DNA of 64,000 nucleotides from Flammeovirgaceae bacterium 311 (GTDB taxonomy: Bacteria > Bacteroidota > Bacteroidia > Cytophagales > Cyclobacteriaceae): positions 3,054,501 through 3,118,500 of the forward strand of contig CP004371.1 in the NCBI GenBank assembly GCA_000597885.1, written 5' to 3'. A model generated the notes under the pieces. The model had not been told where the DNA came from. It did not search any database and saw only the letters and a program-made list of their open reading frames with translations. This document shows, one piece after another, positions 10,051 to 19,100 of this stretch (its first letter is position 1; each line of letters starts with the position of its first letter). Made by a program: the position numbers and the translations under genes.

Positions 10051-10626
10051 TTAGCGACTTCCGCCAAAGAAGTAACCCAGCGATAGTTGAAGCAACCTGT
10101 TTCCGGCACCTTCAAACTGGGGGTCATCACTTACAGCTGTGAGTCCGTAAAGGTACCTGGCATCAACGGTAATACCGCTGGCTGCACCATAGCCAAGGCC
10201 AAGGCCAACACCGGCATCAAATGAGTTGTAAGCTTCGCGCAGGGTGGCATCGCCTCCTCTTGCATCGCCCACTCTAAAGCTACCGTAGGGGCCAAACTGC
10301 AGGTTAAATACTTCACCAAGCATTACCTTTGCCATGACTGGAATGTGGATATAAGTAAGATGTAGTGGGTCAAAGGCATCCCGTTCTCCTGCGCCCTGAA
10401 GCGAAAATTGTAACTCAGGCTGAATGATTACACCAGGAGCCGCGCCAAAAGCACCCATCAATCCAATGTGGTAACCTGTACGGGTTTTGCTGCTGGTTAA
10501 TAAGTCACCACCACCAATATTGGCAAGGTTAACACCAGCTTTCAATCCAACACCTCCGGTTTGGGCCTGTGCGCCAAAAACACAAAAAGTGAGCATTGCC
10601 AGGGTAAAAATAAACCGTTTCATCAT
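10051..10626 (-). CDS. Small outer-membrane beta-barrel protein (PorT-like)
   Basis: A 191-residue protein with a signal peptide (MMKRFIFTLAMLTFCVFGAQAQ). Alternating hydrophobic strands follow, rich in Gly and aromatic residues: VGLKAGVNLANIGGG, YHIGLMGAFGA, LSLGYFFGG. This is the pattern of the OMP_b-brl/PorT family of eight-stranded barrels, abundant in Bacteroidota. The exact role is unknown. Translation could begin at the second Met. It shares the bidirectional terminator downstream. Confidence 0.85.
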   Translation of the reverse strand: MMKRFIFTLAMLTFCVFGAQAQTGGVGLKAGVNLANIGGGDLLTSSKTRTGYHIGLMGAFGAAPGVIIQPELQFSLQGAGERDAFDPLHLTYIHIPVMAKVMLGEVFNLQFGPYGSFRVGDARGGDATLREAYNSFDAGVGLGLGYGAASGITVDARYLYGLTAVSDDPQFEGAGNRLLQLSLGYFFGGSR

Positions 10627-10677
10627 GTCTTCTTTATATTTAGTCTGAGCTCGTATACTGACAATCTACCGGAAAGG

Positions 10678-11475
10678 TTACGAGAAGTCCCGCTGCCGCG
10701 CTGCCTCAAATACCACCACAGCTGCCGCTGCAGACACATTCATGGAGTCAATTACACCCCGCATGGGAATGATGATGTTCTGATCTGAAGCGTGCAACCA
10801 CTCTTCTGTAATACCGGTAGCTTCTGTGCCCATTACCAGGGCAGCTGGCTTACTAAGATCTACAGAATCATAACGAACAGAAGCCGTAAGAGCTGTTACA
10901 TAAAGTTTGATCCTCTTCTGGCGTAGCCATTCAATGGCCTCGGCAGAGGTGGCCATGGCTACAGGCTGGGTAAACACACAGCCCACACTAGAGCGGATCA
11001 CGTTTGGATTATAAAAATCAGCCTTAGGATCGCAGACAATGAGCGCATCCAGCCGGGCGGCATCGGCCGTACGCAGCAAAGCACCCAGGTTACCGGGCTT
11101 CTCTACTCCCTCACATACCAGTACCAGCGGATTATTGCTCAGCCTCAGGTCCTGTAGTCTATGGGGCTTCATCAGGGCTACCGCGATCAGGCCTCCGGTA
11201 GTTTTACGGTAAGCTATTTTTTCAAATACAGCCAGGCTTAGCTCAATCTGCTCGGCATTGCCGGCTTCGTCAATCGTCTGTCGGGCCTCCCGGGTGGTAA
11301 TAAGCTGCGGGCAGAAATAAAGACTCTCTATCCGGTAGCCTCCTGCAATCGCCAGCCCTATTTCCCGGGGCCCTTCTATTACAAACATATTGTCGTTACG
11401 GCGGGAGCGGCTTTTCTCCTGCAGCTCCAGCAATTTTTTAACACGGGGGTTTTGAGGCGAGGTAATGACAAGCAT
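10678..11475 (-). CDS. SpoU/TrmH-family RNA 2'-O-methyltransferase
   Basis: SPOUT-class enzyme that transfers methyl from SAM to a ribose 2'-OH in rRNA or tRNA. The N-terminal substrate-binding domain (about 1-95) begins ITSPQNPRVKKLLELQ. The catalytic domain shows motif 1 EKPGNLGALLRTADAA, motif 2 ALVMGTEATGITEEW and motif 3 IPMRGVIDSMNVSAAAAVV, which form the trefoil knot. The 265-residue length is usual. The target nucleotide cannot be read from sequence. Confidence 0.93.
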   Translation of the reverse strand: MLVITSPQNPRVKKLLELQEKSRSRRNDNMFVIEGPREIGLAIAGGYRIESLYFCPQLITTREARQTIDEAGNAEQIELSLAVFEKIAYRKTTGGLIAVALMKPHRLQDLRLSNNPLVLVCEGVEKPGNLGALLRTADAARLDALIVCDPKADFYNPNVIRSSVGCVFTQPVAMATSAEAIEWLRQKRIKLYVTALTASVRYDSVDLSKPAALVMGTEATGITEEWLHASDQNIIIPMRGVIDSMNVSAAAAVVVFEAARQRDFS

Positions 11476-11540
11476 TGCAAAAAGGTTTATGTTATTAATG
11501 AACGCGCCAGCAGGCTCTTAGTTAAATATTATCAAAGCTG

Positions 11541-11562
11541 ATCCGGATTATGCAAATTTGCA
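11541..11562. promoter_or_regulatory. Two adjacent perfect palindromes
   Basis: ATCCGGAT (11541-11548) and TGCAAATTTGCA (11551-11562) are separated by two bases. They lie between the divergent SpoU methyltransferase and class-I methyltransferase genes. Either could be an operator; no regulator is implied by the neighbours. Confidence 0.25.
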
Positions 11563-11705
11563 GAACGGGGCTGCTTCTGCAGATTCGCTAAACAAATAAG
11601 CCTGGAGTTATTTTCTTTACAAGAAACCCTGATAGCAAAAAGCAACAACAGCACCCTGAATTTACGCCGCGTTTATGGACGAATCTATAAAACCAGATAC
11701 CTTTC

Positions 11706-11715
11706 GGAAGAGGAG
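11706..11715 (+). promoter_or_regulatory. Strong Shine-Dalgarno site
   Basis: GGAAGAGGAG lies 5 nt before the ATG at 11721. Such purine-rich sites are uncommon before genes of this window, and this one decides the start. Confidence 0.5.
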
Positions 11716-11720
11716 TACAC

Positions 11721-12635
11721 ATGCCTGATAATTATACATTAAAACTGTTAAGCCCCACTGACTGGGAAGACTACGAACTGCTGGACTGCGGCGATTTCGA
11801 GAAGCTCGAACGCTTTGGCCGTTTTGTGCTGGCCCGCCCCGAGCCACAGGCCGTATGGCCAAAGAACCTCCCGGAGCAGGAGTGGGAAAAACAGGCGCAT
11901 GCACGTTATGTACGGGAAAAAGGGCGGCAGGAGCAGCCTGTATTAAATGCAGACAAAGGCAACTGGCAGCTGAACAGCAAAATGCCTGATGAATGGCTCA
12001 TGCGCTACCATCGTGGCGATATGAAACTGCAGTTCAGGCTGGCGCTTACCGCCTTTGGCCACATAGGTGTTTTCCCCGAGCAGGCCGTTAACTGGAACTG
12101 GATTTACGACACCATACACGAGCTGCCCCTGAAACGCCCACGGGTGCTTAACCTCTTTGCCTATACCGGCGGCGCCTCCCTCGCGGCAGCGGCGGCAGGT
12201 GCCGATGTGACCCACCTGGACAGTGTGCGCCAAACCATTACCTGGACCAACGAAAACCGCGAGGCCAGCAAGCTTCCCGAAATACGCTGGGTAGTAGAAG
12301 ATGCACTGAAGTTTGTAAGGCGCGAAGCAAAGCGCGGCAACCGCTACCATGGCATTATTATGGACCCTCCCTCCTATGGCCGCGGACCAAAAGGAGAAAA
12401 GTGGGTGCTGGAGCAAAACCTGAATGAACTGGTAGCCCTGGGGGCAGAGCTGCTGGAGCCCCGCAACAGCTTCTTTATCCTGAACCTGTATTCCATGGGT
12501 TTATCGGCACTGGTGATGGCTAACCTGGTACGCCGGCACATGGACATCCACAGTCCGGAGCTGGGAGAATTGTACCTGCAGGCAAAATCAGGCCCCCAAT
12601 TGCCGCTGGGCACTTATCTTAGACTGAAACGCTAA
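11721..12635 (+). CDS. Class I SAM-dependent methyltransferase (RlmK/RlmI-like, COG1092 type)
   Basis: Probable rRNA methyltransferase. The Rossmann SAM site is VLNLFAYTGGASLAAAAAG (residues about 143-161). The acidic loop is THLDSVRQTITWTNENR, and the catalytic motif is MDPPSYGRGPKGEKW. This DPPSYGR arrangement fits the RlmI/RlmK group that methylates 23S rRNA. The N-terminal 100 residues lack a clear PUA domain. It is followed 14 nt later by an RluA pseudouridine synthase, giving a two-gene RNA-modification operon. Confidence 0.85.
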   Translation: MPDNYTLKLLSPTDWEDYELLDCGDFEKLERFGRFVLARPEPQAVWPKNLPEQEWEKQAHARYVREKGRQEQPVLNADKGNWQLNSKMPDEWLMRYHRGDMKLQFRLALTAFGHIGVFPEQAVNWNWIYDTIHELPLKRPRVLNLFAYTGGASLAAAAAGADVTHLDSVRQTITWTNENREASKLPEIRWVVEDALKFVRREAKRGNRYHGIIMDPPSYGRGPKGEKWVLEQNLNELVALGAELLEPRNSFFILNLYSMGLSALVMANLVRRHMDIHSPELGELYLQAKSGPQLPLGTYLRLKR

Positions 12636-12649
12636 CCGCTACCAATCTT

Positions 12650-13522
12650 ATGCAATTTACCGCACCCCGTACTGCCCCACTGATGGAACTGCTGCAGGAG
12701 CAGCTACCCGACTCTCCCAAGCAGCGCATTAAAAATATGCTGAAGCATGCCACTTTGCTGGTAGATGGTAAACCCCTGGCCAACCCCAGCCTGGAGGTTG
12801 CCGCAGGCAGTAAGGTAGAGATCCGAAAGGGCAGCGCCCCACAGAAGCAGCAGCGTACACCATTTCCCGTACACTACGAAGATGACCAGCTGCTGATAGT
12901 AGAAAAACCTGCGGGCCTGCTTACGGTTAATCAGAGTAAAACACCCGAAACCAGCCTTTACAAGGAAATCTTTGACTGGCTTAGAACCAGATCTGGTGGT
13001 AGGCAACGCCCCTATATTGTGCACAGGCTGGATCGTGAAGTGAGTGGACTGCTGATTTTTGCCAAGAGTGAAGAAGTGCAGGAGCAATTAAAGGAAAACT
13101 GGCAGGAGGTAGAAAAGCGGTATTATGCCCTCGTACATGGCGCTCCGGATAGGAAAGAGGGGACTATTCATACCTGGCTGCAGGAAGACGAGCGGCAGCG
13201 CGTGCATGTGGTACAGGATGAAACGCCCGAAGCCAAAGAAGCCATTACCCATTTCAGGGAGGTGGAGCATTTCCGCAATTATAGCCTGCTGGAGATTGAG
13301 CTGGAAACTGGCCGTAAAAACCAGATCAGGGTACACCTGGCCCATATAGGCTGCCCCATTGCCGGCGACTGGCGCTATGGTGCACCAAAGATAGAGAAGA
13401 GGCCCATACACCTGCTGGCCTATCAGCTGCGCCTGCCACACCCTGTTTCAGGCAAAGTAATAGAAGCAGAAATTAAATTACCGAAGGATTTCCTGAAACT
13501 GGCCGAGGAAAAGCAACGATGA
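12650..13522 (+). CDS. RluA-family pseudouridine synthase
   Basis: Isomerises uridine to pseudouridine in rRNA or tRNA. An S4-type RNA-binding domain occupies residues about 10-62 (RIKNMLKHATLLVDGKPL). The catalytic domain has VHRLDREVSGLLIFAKS with the catalytic Asp128. The later conserved blocks are LLEIELETGRKNQIRVHLAH and CPIAGDWRYGAP. The length of 290 is usual. The start was chosen 14 nt after the methyltransferase stop, so the genes are likely co-transcribed. The specific target is not determinable. Confidence 0.93.
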   Translation: MQFTAPRTAPLMELLQEQLPDSPKQRIKNMLKHATLLVDGKPLANPSLEVAAGSKVEIRKGSAPQKQQRTPFPVHYEDDQLLIVEKPAGLLTVNQSKTPETSLYKEIFDWLRTRSGGRQRPYIVHRLDREVSGLLIFAKSEEVQEQLKENWQEVEKRYYALVHGAPDRKEGTIHTWLQEDERQRVHVVQDETPEAKEAITHFREVEHFRNYSLLEIELETGRKNQIRVHLAHIGCPIAGDWRYGAPKIEKRPIHLLAYQLRLPHPVSGKVIEAEIKLPKDFLKLAEEKQR

Positions 13523-13590
13523 GACAGAGAGGCTGTAACTGGTCTTAACTGGAAGCTGTCTTTTTAGAACTGGAAGTTATCTTATAAATC

Positions 13591-13634
13591 AAGCCTGGAG
13601 AGGGACTAATCAAACAAATCCCTTCCCCAGGCTT
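13591..13634. terminator. Hairpin between convergent genes
   Basis: AAGCCTGG (13591-13598) pairs with CCAGGCTT (13627-13634), and AGGGA pairs with TCCCT inside an imperfect stem. There is no long T run on either side, so it is a weaker terminator between the RluA gene and the oxidoreductase gene. Confidence 0.5.
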
Positions 13635-13678
13635 AATTAAACCAAACAACTCAACTTACAATTTGAATGTTGTATTCA

Positions 13679-14827
13679 TTATACCAGCACTTTAGGGGCC
13701 TGTGACAGAGTAAAATCAGGAAGCCGAATAATCTCGCCTCCTTTTTTGGCCGATTCATGCGCCAGTATGCCCACACAGGTGATGTTTGCCGACTGCCTGG
13801 CATTCGGATAGGGTGCTTCTCCTGTTACCAGTGCATTTAAAAAGGCATGCACCAGGTGCGGATGAGATCCTCCATGACCAGCTCCCTGTGTAAAAGAAAG
13901 GTGCTGATGTTCATCAGAATCGTATACCCCACGGGTAGTAAAATGCTGAATGGGCTCGGGCAGCAGATGAGCATAATCGGGACTCTCCACTTCTTCCGGA
14001 ATTTCCGGTTCCGGCCGCTTTGCCGTATGCACCACTAGCGGATCTCCTTCAATCAGGGGCCATTCCACCGATTTTTTTGAGCCATACACTTCAAAGCTCT
14101 CCCGGTACTGCCTGGCCACATCAAATAGAGAACGGTATACTTGCGCACTGAGGTCTGAATTTCTGAATTTGATATGGGTGGTTTCTATAGCAAAAGGTGA
14201 GTTGTAATGTTGATGCAGGTCTTCCCGAATGGTGCCTGAACCGAAACAGGAAACATATTCGGCTTCATCGCGGGTTAGGCCCAGCACCGGCCCTACACAG
14301 TGGGTGGCATAAAACATAGGCGGAAGCCCCGGCCAGTAATTGGGCCAGCCATCCATATCCTGCTGGTGGCTTGCTTTCAGGAACTGTATTTTGCCTAATT
14401 CTCCCTTTTCGTACAACTCCTTCATGTACAGGAATTCGCGGGCATATACCACCGTCTCCATCATCATATAGGTGAGCCCTTTCTCCTGCGTCAGCTCCAC
14501 AATTTCTCTGCACTCCTCCAGGGTGGTGGCCATGGGCACCGTACAGGCCACATGTTTACCTGCCTTCAGGGCCTTGATAGACTGTTGGCCGTGATCCGGA
14601 ATAGGCGTATTAATATGGACAGCATCTACCGCCGGATCTTCCAGCAGCTCCTCATAGGAGGTGTAGCGTTTTTCTATTCCAAAGGCATCGCCAATCTCAT
14701 CCAGCTTCGACTGGGTTCTCTGGCAGATGGCATACATATTGGCATTGGGGTGTTTCTGGTAAATAGGGATAAATTCGGCTCCAAAGCCCAATCCTACAAT
14801 CGCTATGTTTATTTTTTTCTGCTCCAT
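13679..14827 (-). CDS. Gfo/Idh/MocA-family oxidoreductase
   Basis: NAD(P)-dependent sugar or inositol-type oxidoreductase. The Rossmann domain (about 5-130) begins NIAIVGLGFGAEF. A C-terminal alpha/beta sheet domain follows, with an active-site-like DSDEHQHLS/GGSHPHLVHAF stretch. The usual E-K-P motif after the Rossmann domain, which supplies a lysine near the active site, reads T-V-P here (VACTVPMATT). The enzyme may therefore use altered chemistry. It is the last gene of the catabolic operon 13679-19646 and lies next to a sugar isomerase. Substrate unknown. Confidence 0.88.
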   Translation of the reverse strand: MEQKKINIAIVGLGFGAEFIPIYQKHPNANMYAICQRTQSKLDEIGDAFGIEKRYTSYEELLEDPAVDAVHINTPIPDHGQQSIKALKAGKHVACTVPMATTLEECREIVELTQEKGLTYMMMETVVYAREFLYMKELYEKGELGKIQFLKASHQQDMDGWPNYWPGLPPMFYATHCVGPVLGLTRDEAEYVSCFGSGTIREDLHQHYNSPFAIETTHIKFRNSDLSAQVYRSLFDVARQYRESFEVYGSKKSVEWPLIEGDPLVVHTAKRPEPEIPEEVESPDYAHLLPEPIQHFTTRGVYDSDEHQHLSFTQGAGHGGSHPHLVHAFLNALVTGEAPYPNARQSANITCVGILAHESAKKGGEIIRLPDFTLSQAPKVLV

Positions 14828-14879
14828 GCTATTGGTTTTATGCTGTTAATCTGAAATGCTAAAAAATTATTAAAAAGGA

Positions 14880-15761
14880 TTAGCTCTGTACCGGCAGGGC
14901 CGCTGCAGGTACCTCTGCCCATTTTTTCAAAAAACGGAGCCCTTCCGAGGCAAAGCCATCCTGGCTGGGCACCAGCGGACGCCAGATGCAAACTGCCCCG
15001 GCCAGCTCCTGCACCTCGGGTGTAAAGCTTTCAATAGATACAATACCATTGTAGCCGATTGCCTCCAGGCCGCGCTTGTAGGCATCCCAGCGGGTTTGGC
15101 CTGTTCCGGGCGTACCCCGATAGTTTTCAGAAACCTGCAGGTGCAGCAGCTTGTCGCCTGCCAGCAAAATGGACTGCTCAACATCCGGCTCTTCTATATT
15201 CATGTGAAAACCATCCAGCAGCACTTTTGCAGCCGGGTGATCGATATCCCTGACCAGCTGCATTACGTCTGCTGCAGTGTTCACCAGGTCGGATTCGAAG
15301 CGGTTCAGGGGCTCAAGGGCAATTTCAAGTCCTTTATCGGATGCCATTCCACACACTTTCCGAAGGTTGCTCACCGCCCGCTCCCACTCCTTCTTTTTTT
15401 GGTCGGGGGAAACCAGCCGAGCTTTGCCTACGGCAGAGTACATGGGGCCGCCTAAAAACTTAGCGCCTACTCCCTCGCATATATCCAGGCAGGCCCGGAT
15501 GTAGTCGAAACTGGTTTGGTGATAGGCTGGGTCATCATGTGTAAGGTCGCGGCTGGGGCCAAAGGCACCGCACACCACCGCCTCAAGGCCATTTTCTACC
15601 AGTGCATCCTTTACCTTTTTCACATCGATCAGGGCCGGGTCTTCTACCGGGATCTCCACCACATCGTAGCCCATTTCTCTGATTTTCGGGAAAAGATGCA
15701 CCGTTTCTGTGGTGAAGGGAGAGGTCCATAACCAGGTACTGACTCCAAAACGAACATTCAT
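14880..15761 (-). CDS. Sugar phosphate isomerase/epimerase (TIM barrel, AP-endonuclease-2 fold)
   Basis: Probable ketose epimerase or sugar isomerase of the D-tagatose-3-epimerase-like group. The 293 residues begin with RFGVSTWLWTSPF. Metal-binding landmarks are ALEPLNRFESDLVN (Glu), LLDGFHMNIEE (Asp/His) and GIVSIESFTP (Glu), the usual E-D-H-E set. It has no signal peptide and is cytoplasmic. The gene sits directly upstream of the Gfo/Idh oxidoreductase gene in the same operon, a frequent pairing for the breakdown of uncommon sugars. Confidence 0.88.
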   Translation of the reverse strand: MNVRFGVSTWLWTSPFTTETVHLFPKIREMGYDVVEIPVEDPALIDVKKVKDALVENGLEAVVCGAFGPSRDLTHDDPAYHQTSFDYIRACLDICEGVGAKFLGGPMYSAVGKARLVSPDQKKKEWERAVSNLRKVCGMASDKGLEIALEPLNRFESDLVNTAADVMQLVRDIDHPAAKVLLDGFHMNIEEPDVEQSILLAGDKLLHLQVSENYRGTPGTGQTRWDAYKRGLEAIGYNGIVSIESFTPEVQELAGAVCIWRPLVPSQDGFASEGLRFLKKWAEVPAAALPVQS

Positions 15762-15800
15762 ATTTTTTTACTTTCGTTAGTATCTTTGATTTTATTTATC

Positions 15801-16055
15801 CTAGGCTATGATGGCTGGATATTCGTTGAGTAAGAAGTCCTTTCGGGACTCCTCCTGCTGGGTAGCTCCTTCCTTCAGCACCACTACTATCTTGTACCCA
15901 CCTTTTGATCTAAAGTACAGAATCAGCAACAGGTACACCACCAGCATGAAGACAGGAAAAATGGCTATGGTCTGCAGGGCCACAAAGCAGGCCCAGAATA
16001 GCTTCTTATCAGGGGCTTCCTCAACGGTGCCTGTTAACGTTCTTGTATTATTCAT
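15801..16055 (-). CDS. 84-residue membrane protein, possible internally deleted MFS transporter
   Basis: A short frame in the catabolic operon between the isomerase gene and the large ThuA/PVC protein gene. The N-terminus (DKKLFWACFVALQTIA) resembles the start of sugar-type major-facilitator transporters of Bacteroidota. It then runs straight into a single helix (IFPVFMLVVYLLLILYF) and a tail (RSKGGYKIVVVL) that resembles the end of such transporters. A normal member would be over 400 residues. I infer a large in-frame deletion that left the two ends. It may equally be a genuine small membrane protein. The frame is intact, so expression is possible. Confidence 0.5.
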   Translation of the reverse strand: MNNTRTLTGTVEEAPDKKLFWACFVALQTIAIFPVFMLVVYLLLILYFRSKGGYKIVVVLKEGATQQEESRKDFLLNEYPAIIA

Positions 16056-16109
16056 ATATCAAGGTCAACTAGAAATCTGCTGAACGAGTATTGGTATCGG
16101 CACTATTAA

Positions 16110-19100
16110 CTACAAAGGAGTTTTGCTTTTAACAACTTTCATTTCCCCATTCATAATGCGCCAGTGGCCCGGGAAAGTACATACGTAGGGATAATTGCCC
16201 GCTTGTGCAGGAGCCGTAAAGGTAAGTTTTACGGTTTCTTCCGGGTTGAGCAGTCTGGTATAATAAAGCACCTCCTCCATATCAGGCACGTAGTTCATTT
16301 CCGCCCCTTTGGGGTGGCTTGCCAGTTTGTCGGCAGCAGCACCAACTGTCTGCAGGCTTGCTGGCTTTGTTATCACCAGGTTGTGCTGCATAAAGTCCGG
16401 ATTGTCAAAAATGATCTCTACAGGCTTGCCTGCTTCTACCGTAAAATTGTTCAGGTCGAATTTCATTTCATTCTTGATCACACTGATGCGGATCTGCTGA
16501 GGTGCTTCTGCCGCCCCTGAAGCCATTGCCCCAGCTGCTGGCTGATCTGCCTTACGCCAGTCTGTGCTGGCAAAAACTTCTGCTATGGAGGTACTTGCAA
16601 ACAGACTATTTTTTTCACCTTTCTTGTTCAGCTCCTTTGTAACCTTATATTTCCAGTCGCCTGCCAGCGCTGTTTTAGCATTACCCACCTGAAGATAGAG
16701 GCCTTCGGCTTTACCACCGAAGCCGCCGCCTCCACCATTATCCACCATTTTAACAGCCACTACATTTTTTCCGCTTTTCAACACGCCTGCCGGAATCTCA
16801 TACTGGCGATCCTTATTCCAGCTGTCTTTCATGCCGCCCACTTTTGTGCCGTTCACAAAGGTTTCGTCAGAGTCATTGATGGGGCCAAGGGAAATAACTG
16901 CTTTGCGGCCGGCAGCTGTTGCCGGCAGGTTAAGTGTTTTCCGGAACCAGATCTCTCCATCTATCTCCAGCCCTGCGGCTTCTATCATGGTGGGTAATTT
17001 CATGGTCTGCCAGCCAGTATCATCCAGCGCAGTGCTTTCCAGCTTGTTTTCCGCTGCAGCTGCGAGCTGTTTTTGTTTTTCTTCAAAATCAGGTTGCTCC
17101 TGGAGAAAAGCTGCCATAAAGCCCTGAGAATGATTTTTGGCAGCTACATAAACTGCTTTGGAAAGCCATTCATCATTTTTCACCTGCCCCTGTTTGCTTA
17201 GCTGGTAAAGCTCTTTTCCCATTGCATCGGAAGGCTCCATTTCTGCCACTGCCAGAATAGCCGCCAGCTGTGTATTTGGTTCCTGATCCTGCAATACACC
17301 TGACTCTACAATGACCTCATGTGCCCAGCCTGTATTGGGCAGCACCTGCACCGCAGCCTTTCTCACAGCAGGGTCCTTATGGCCGAGGGCATTTTTAACG
17401 CTTGCAACAGCCTCTTTCTGGTTATTTTCCAGTGCACCCAGACCTTTAATGGTCCAGAGCGCATGCACGGCAGCAGGGTTAAAATCTCCTTTATCGGCTT
17501 TGCCTGATTTTGCCAGTGCATAAAGCTCCGGGAGCACATCTGTATTTCCGCGCTCTACCAACAACCGCTGGGCAGTAAGGCGCCAGAACATATTATCATG
17601 CTCAAGAGCCTCTACCAGCTCTTCAGGATCTTCTTTAGTGAGGCTGATGGGCTCATAAGCCTCCGCCTCTTTATACACCACCCGCCAGATACGTCCGTGT
17701 GATTTATCGCGCAGCGGGTTCTCGTAGGCATTACCCGGGCCATTTTCTGCCTGGTAACCACCTCTATCCGGCTTAGGAGTGGGGTTGTGCTGAATGATGA
17801 AGTTGTACCAGTCGAGCACCCACACTGCCCCATCGGGGCCTACCTTAGCCTCTACCGGCGATACCCACTCATCTGCACTGGCAAACAGGTTCCAGCCATC
17901 TTTTTCGCTAAAGCCGGCACCATCTTTCTCAATTTTAGCCATGTGCACCAGGTGCCCTGTTGGCTCGCAAACCATGGCCATGCCATTCCAGTACTCTTTG
18001 GGGTAATTTCTGGCAGTATAAAAGCTGTGGCCTGCCGCAGCCGTAAAACCCCCAAATACATCTACCTGCCGCACCTTCGGGGTAATGGGATGCATGGCAT
18101 AGTGTCCGTCAATCTTGTTGCTTCCCTCGGCAGGAATGCCCTCCAGCCCTTGAAAATACCGATTGGGAATCCCCATGAACACAGAATGCGTGTTGTTTGC
18201 CGTAGAAGCGAAAATGTCATTTGCCTCTGTAAAGCCCAGCCCCCAGGTGTTGTTGCTCGTCTTGCTGATATATTCAAAGTCAGAAACATCTGGCTTAAAA
18301 CGGTAAATGCCCTGTCCAAACACCTGCTCTTTGCCGACAATGGACCCCTCAAAACCAGAATAGCCTACCACGCCCCATACATAGTTATCAATACCATATC
18401 TAAGGTTGGAAGGCCCGGCATGGGTATCAAAGGTACCCCAGCCATCGATGATTACTTTTCTTACATCTGCCACATCATCGCCATCGGTATCTTCTAAAAA
18501 TAAAAAGTGAGGCGCCTGGGCAACAATTAGCCCGCCATTGGCAAAGGCCATGCTCGTGGGTATGTTCAGTTTATCGGCAAATATGGTAAACTTATCTGCC
18601 TTACCATCGCCATCGGTGTCTTCGCAAATCTTGATACGGTCGTCGCCCACACCTGCTTTGTCGCGCACGGTATTGGGGTAATCCACTGTTTCAATGACCC
18701 AGAGTCTGCCCCGCTCATCCCAGTCCATGGCAATGGGGTTGATGATGTTGGGTTCGGAAGCAAACAGCTGAAGCTCAAAATCTACCGGTACCTGAATCAG
18801 CTTTTGAGACTCTTGGGGCGACAGCGGCTCCTGGTACCGTGGGGCAGGATCTCTTTTTTCGTAATTGGGAATGTTGGCCACCTGCTTGTACACCAGTGTG
18901 GGCATGTCTTTCCGGTATGCCTCCCACTGGCCCTTTACCTTATCGCCCACCGCCCAGAGAATGCCTTCCTTCATCAGCTTATGAAAGCCGGGATGTTCCC
19001 AGGTGCGTTCGTCATGTCCGTAGGCAGTATAAAATACGCGTCCCTGCCCATGCTCTTTTACCCAGGTCCAGGGCTCATGGTGTTCCCCTTCCACGCGCTC

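Noticed and set aside
13541-13582. Short direct repeat (ACTGGAAG with flanks, twice)
   Set aside because: Two imperfect copies of about 14 nt in a spacer are not enough to call a repeat element.
17787-18497. 236-residue frame antisense to the ThuA/PVC gene
   Set aside because: It is a shadow of the minus-strand gene, whose domains are clear; no start signal or family features.
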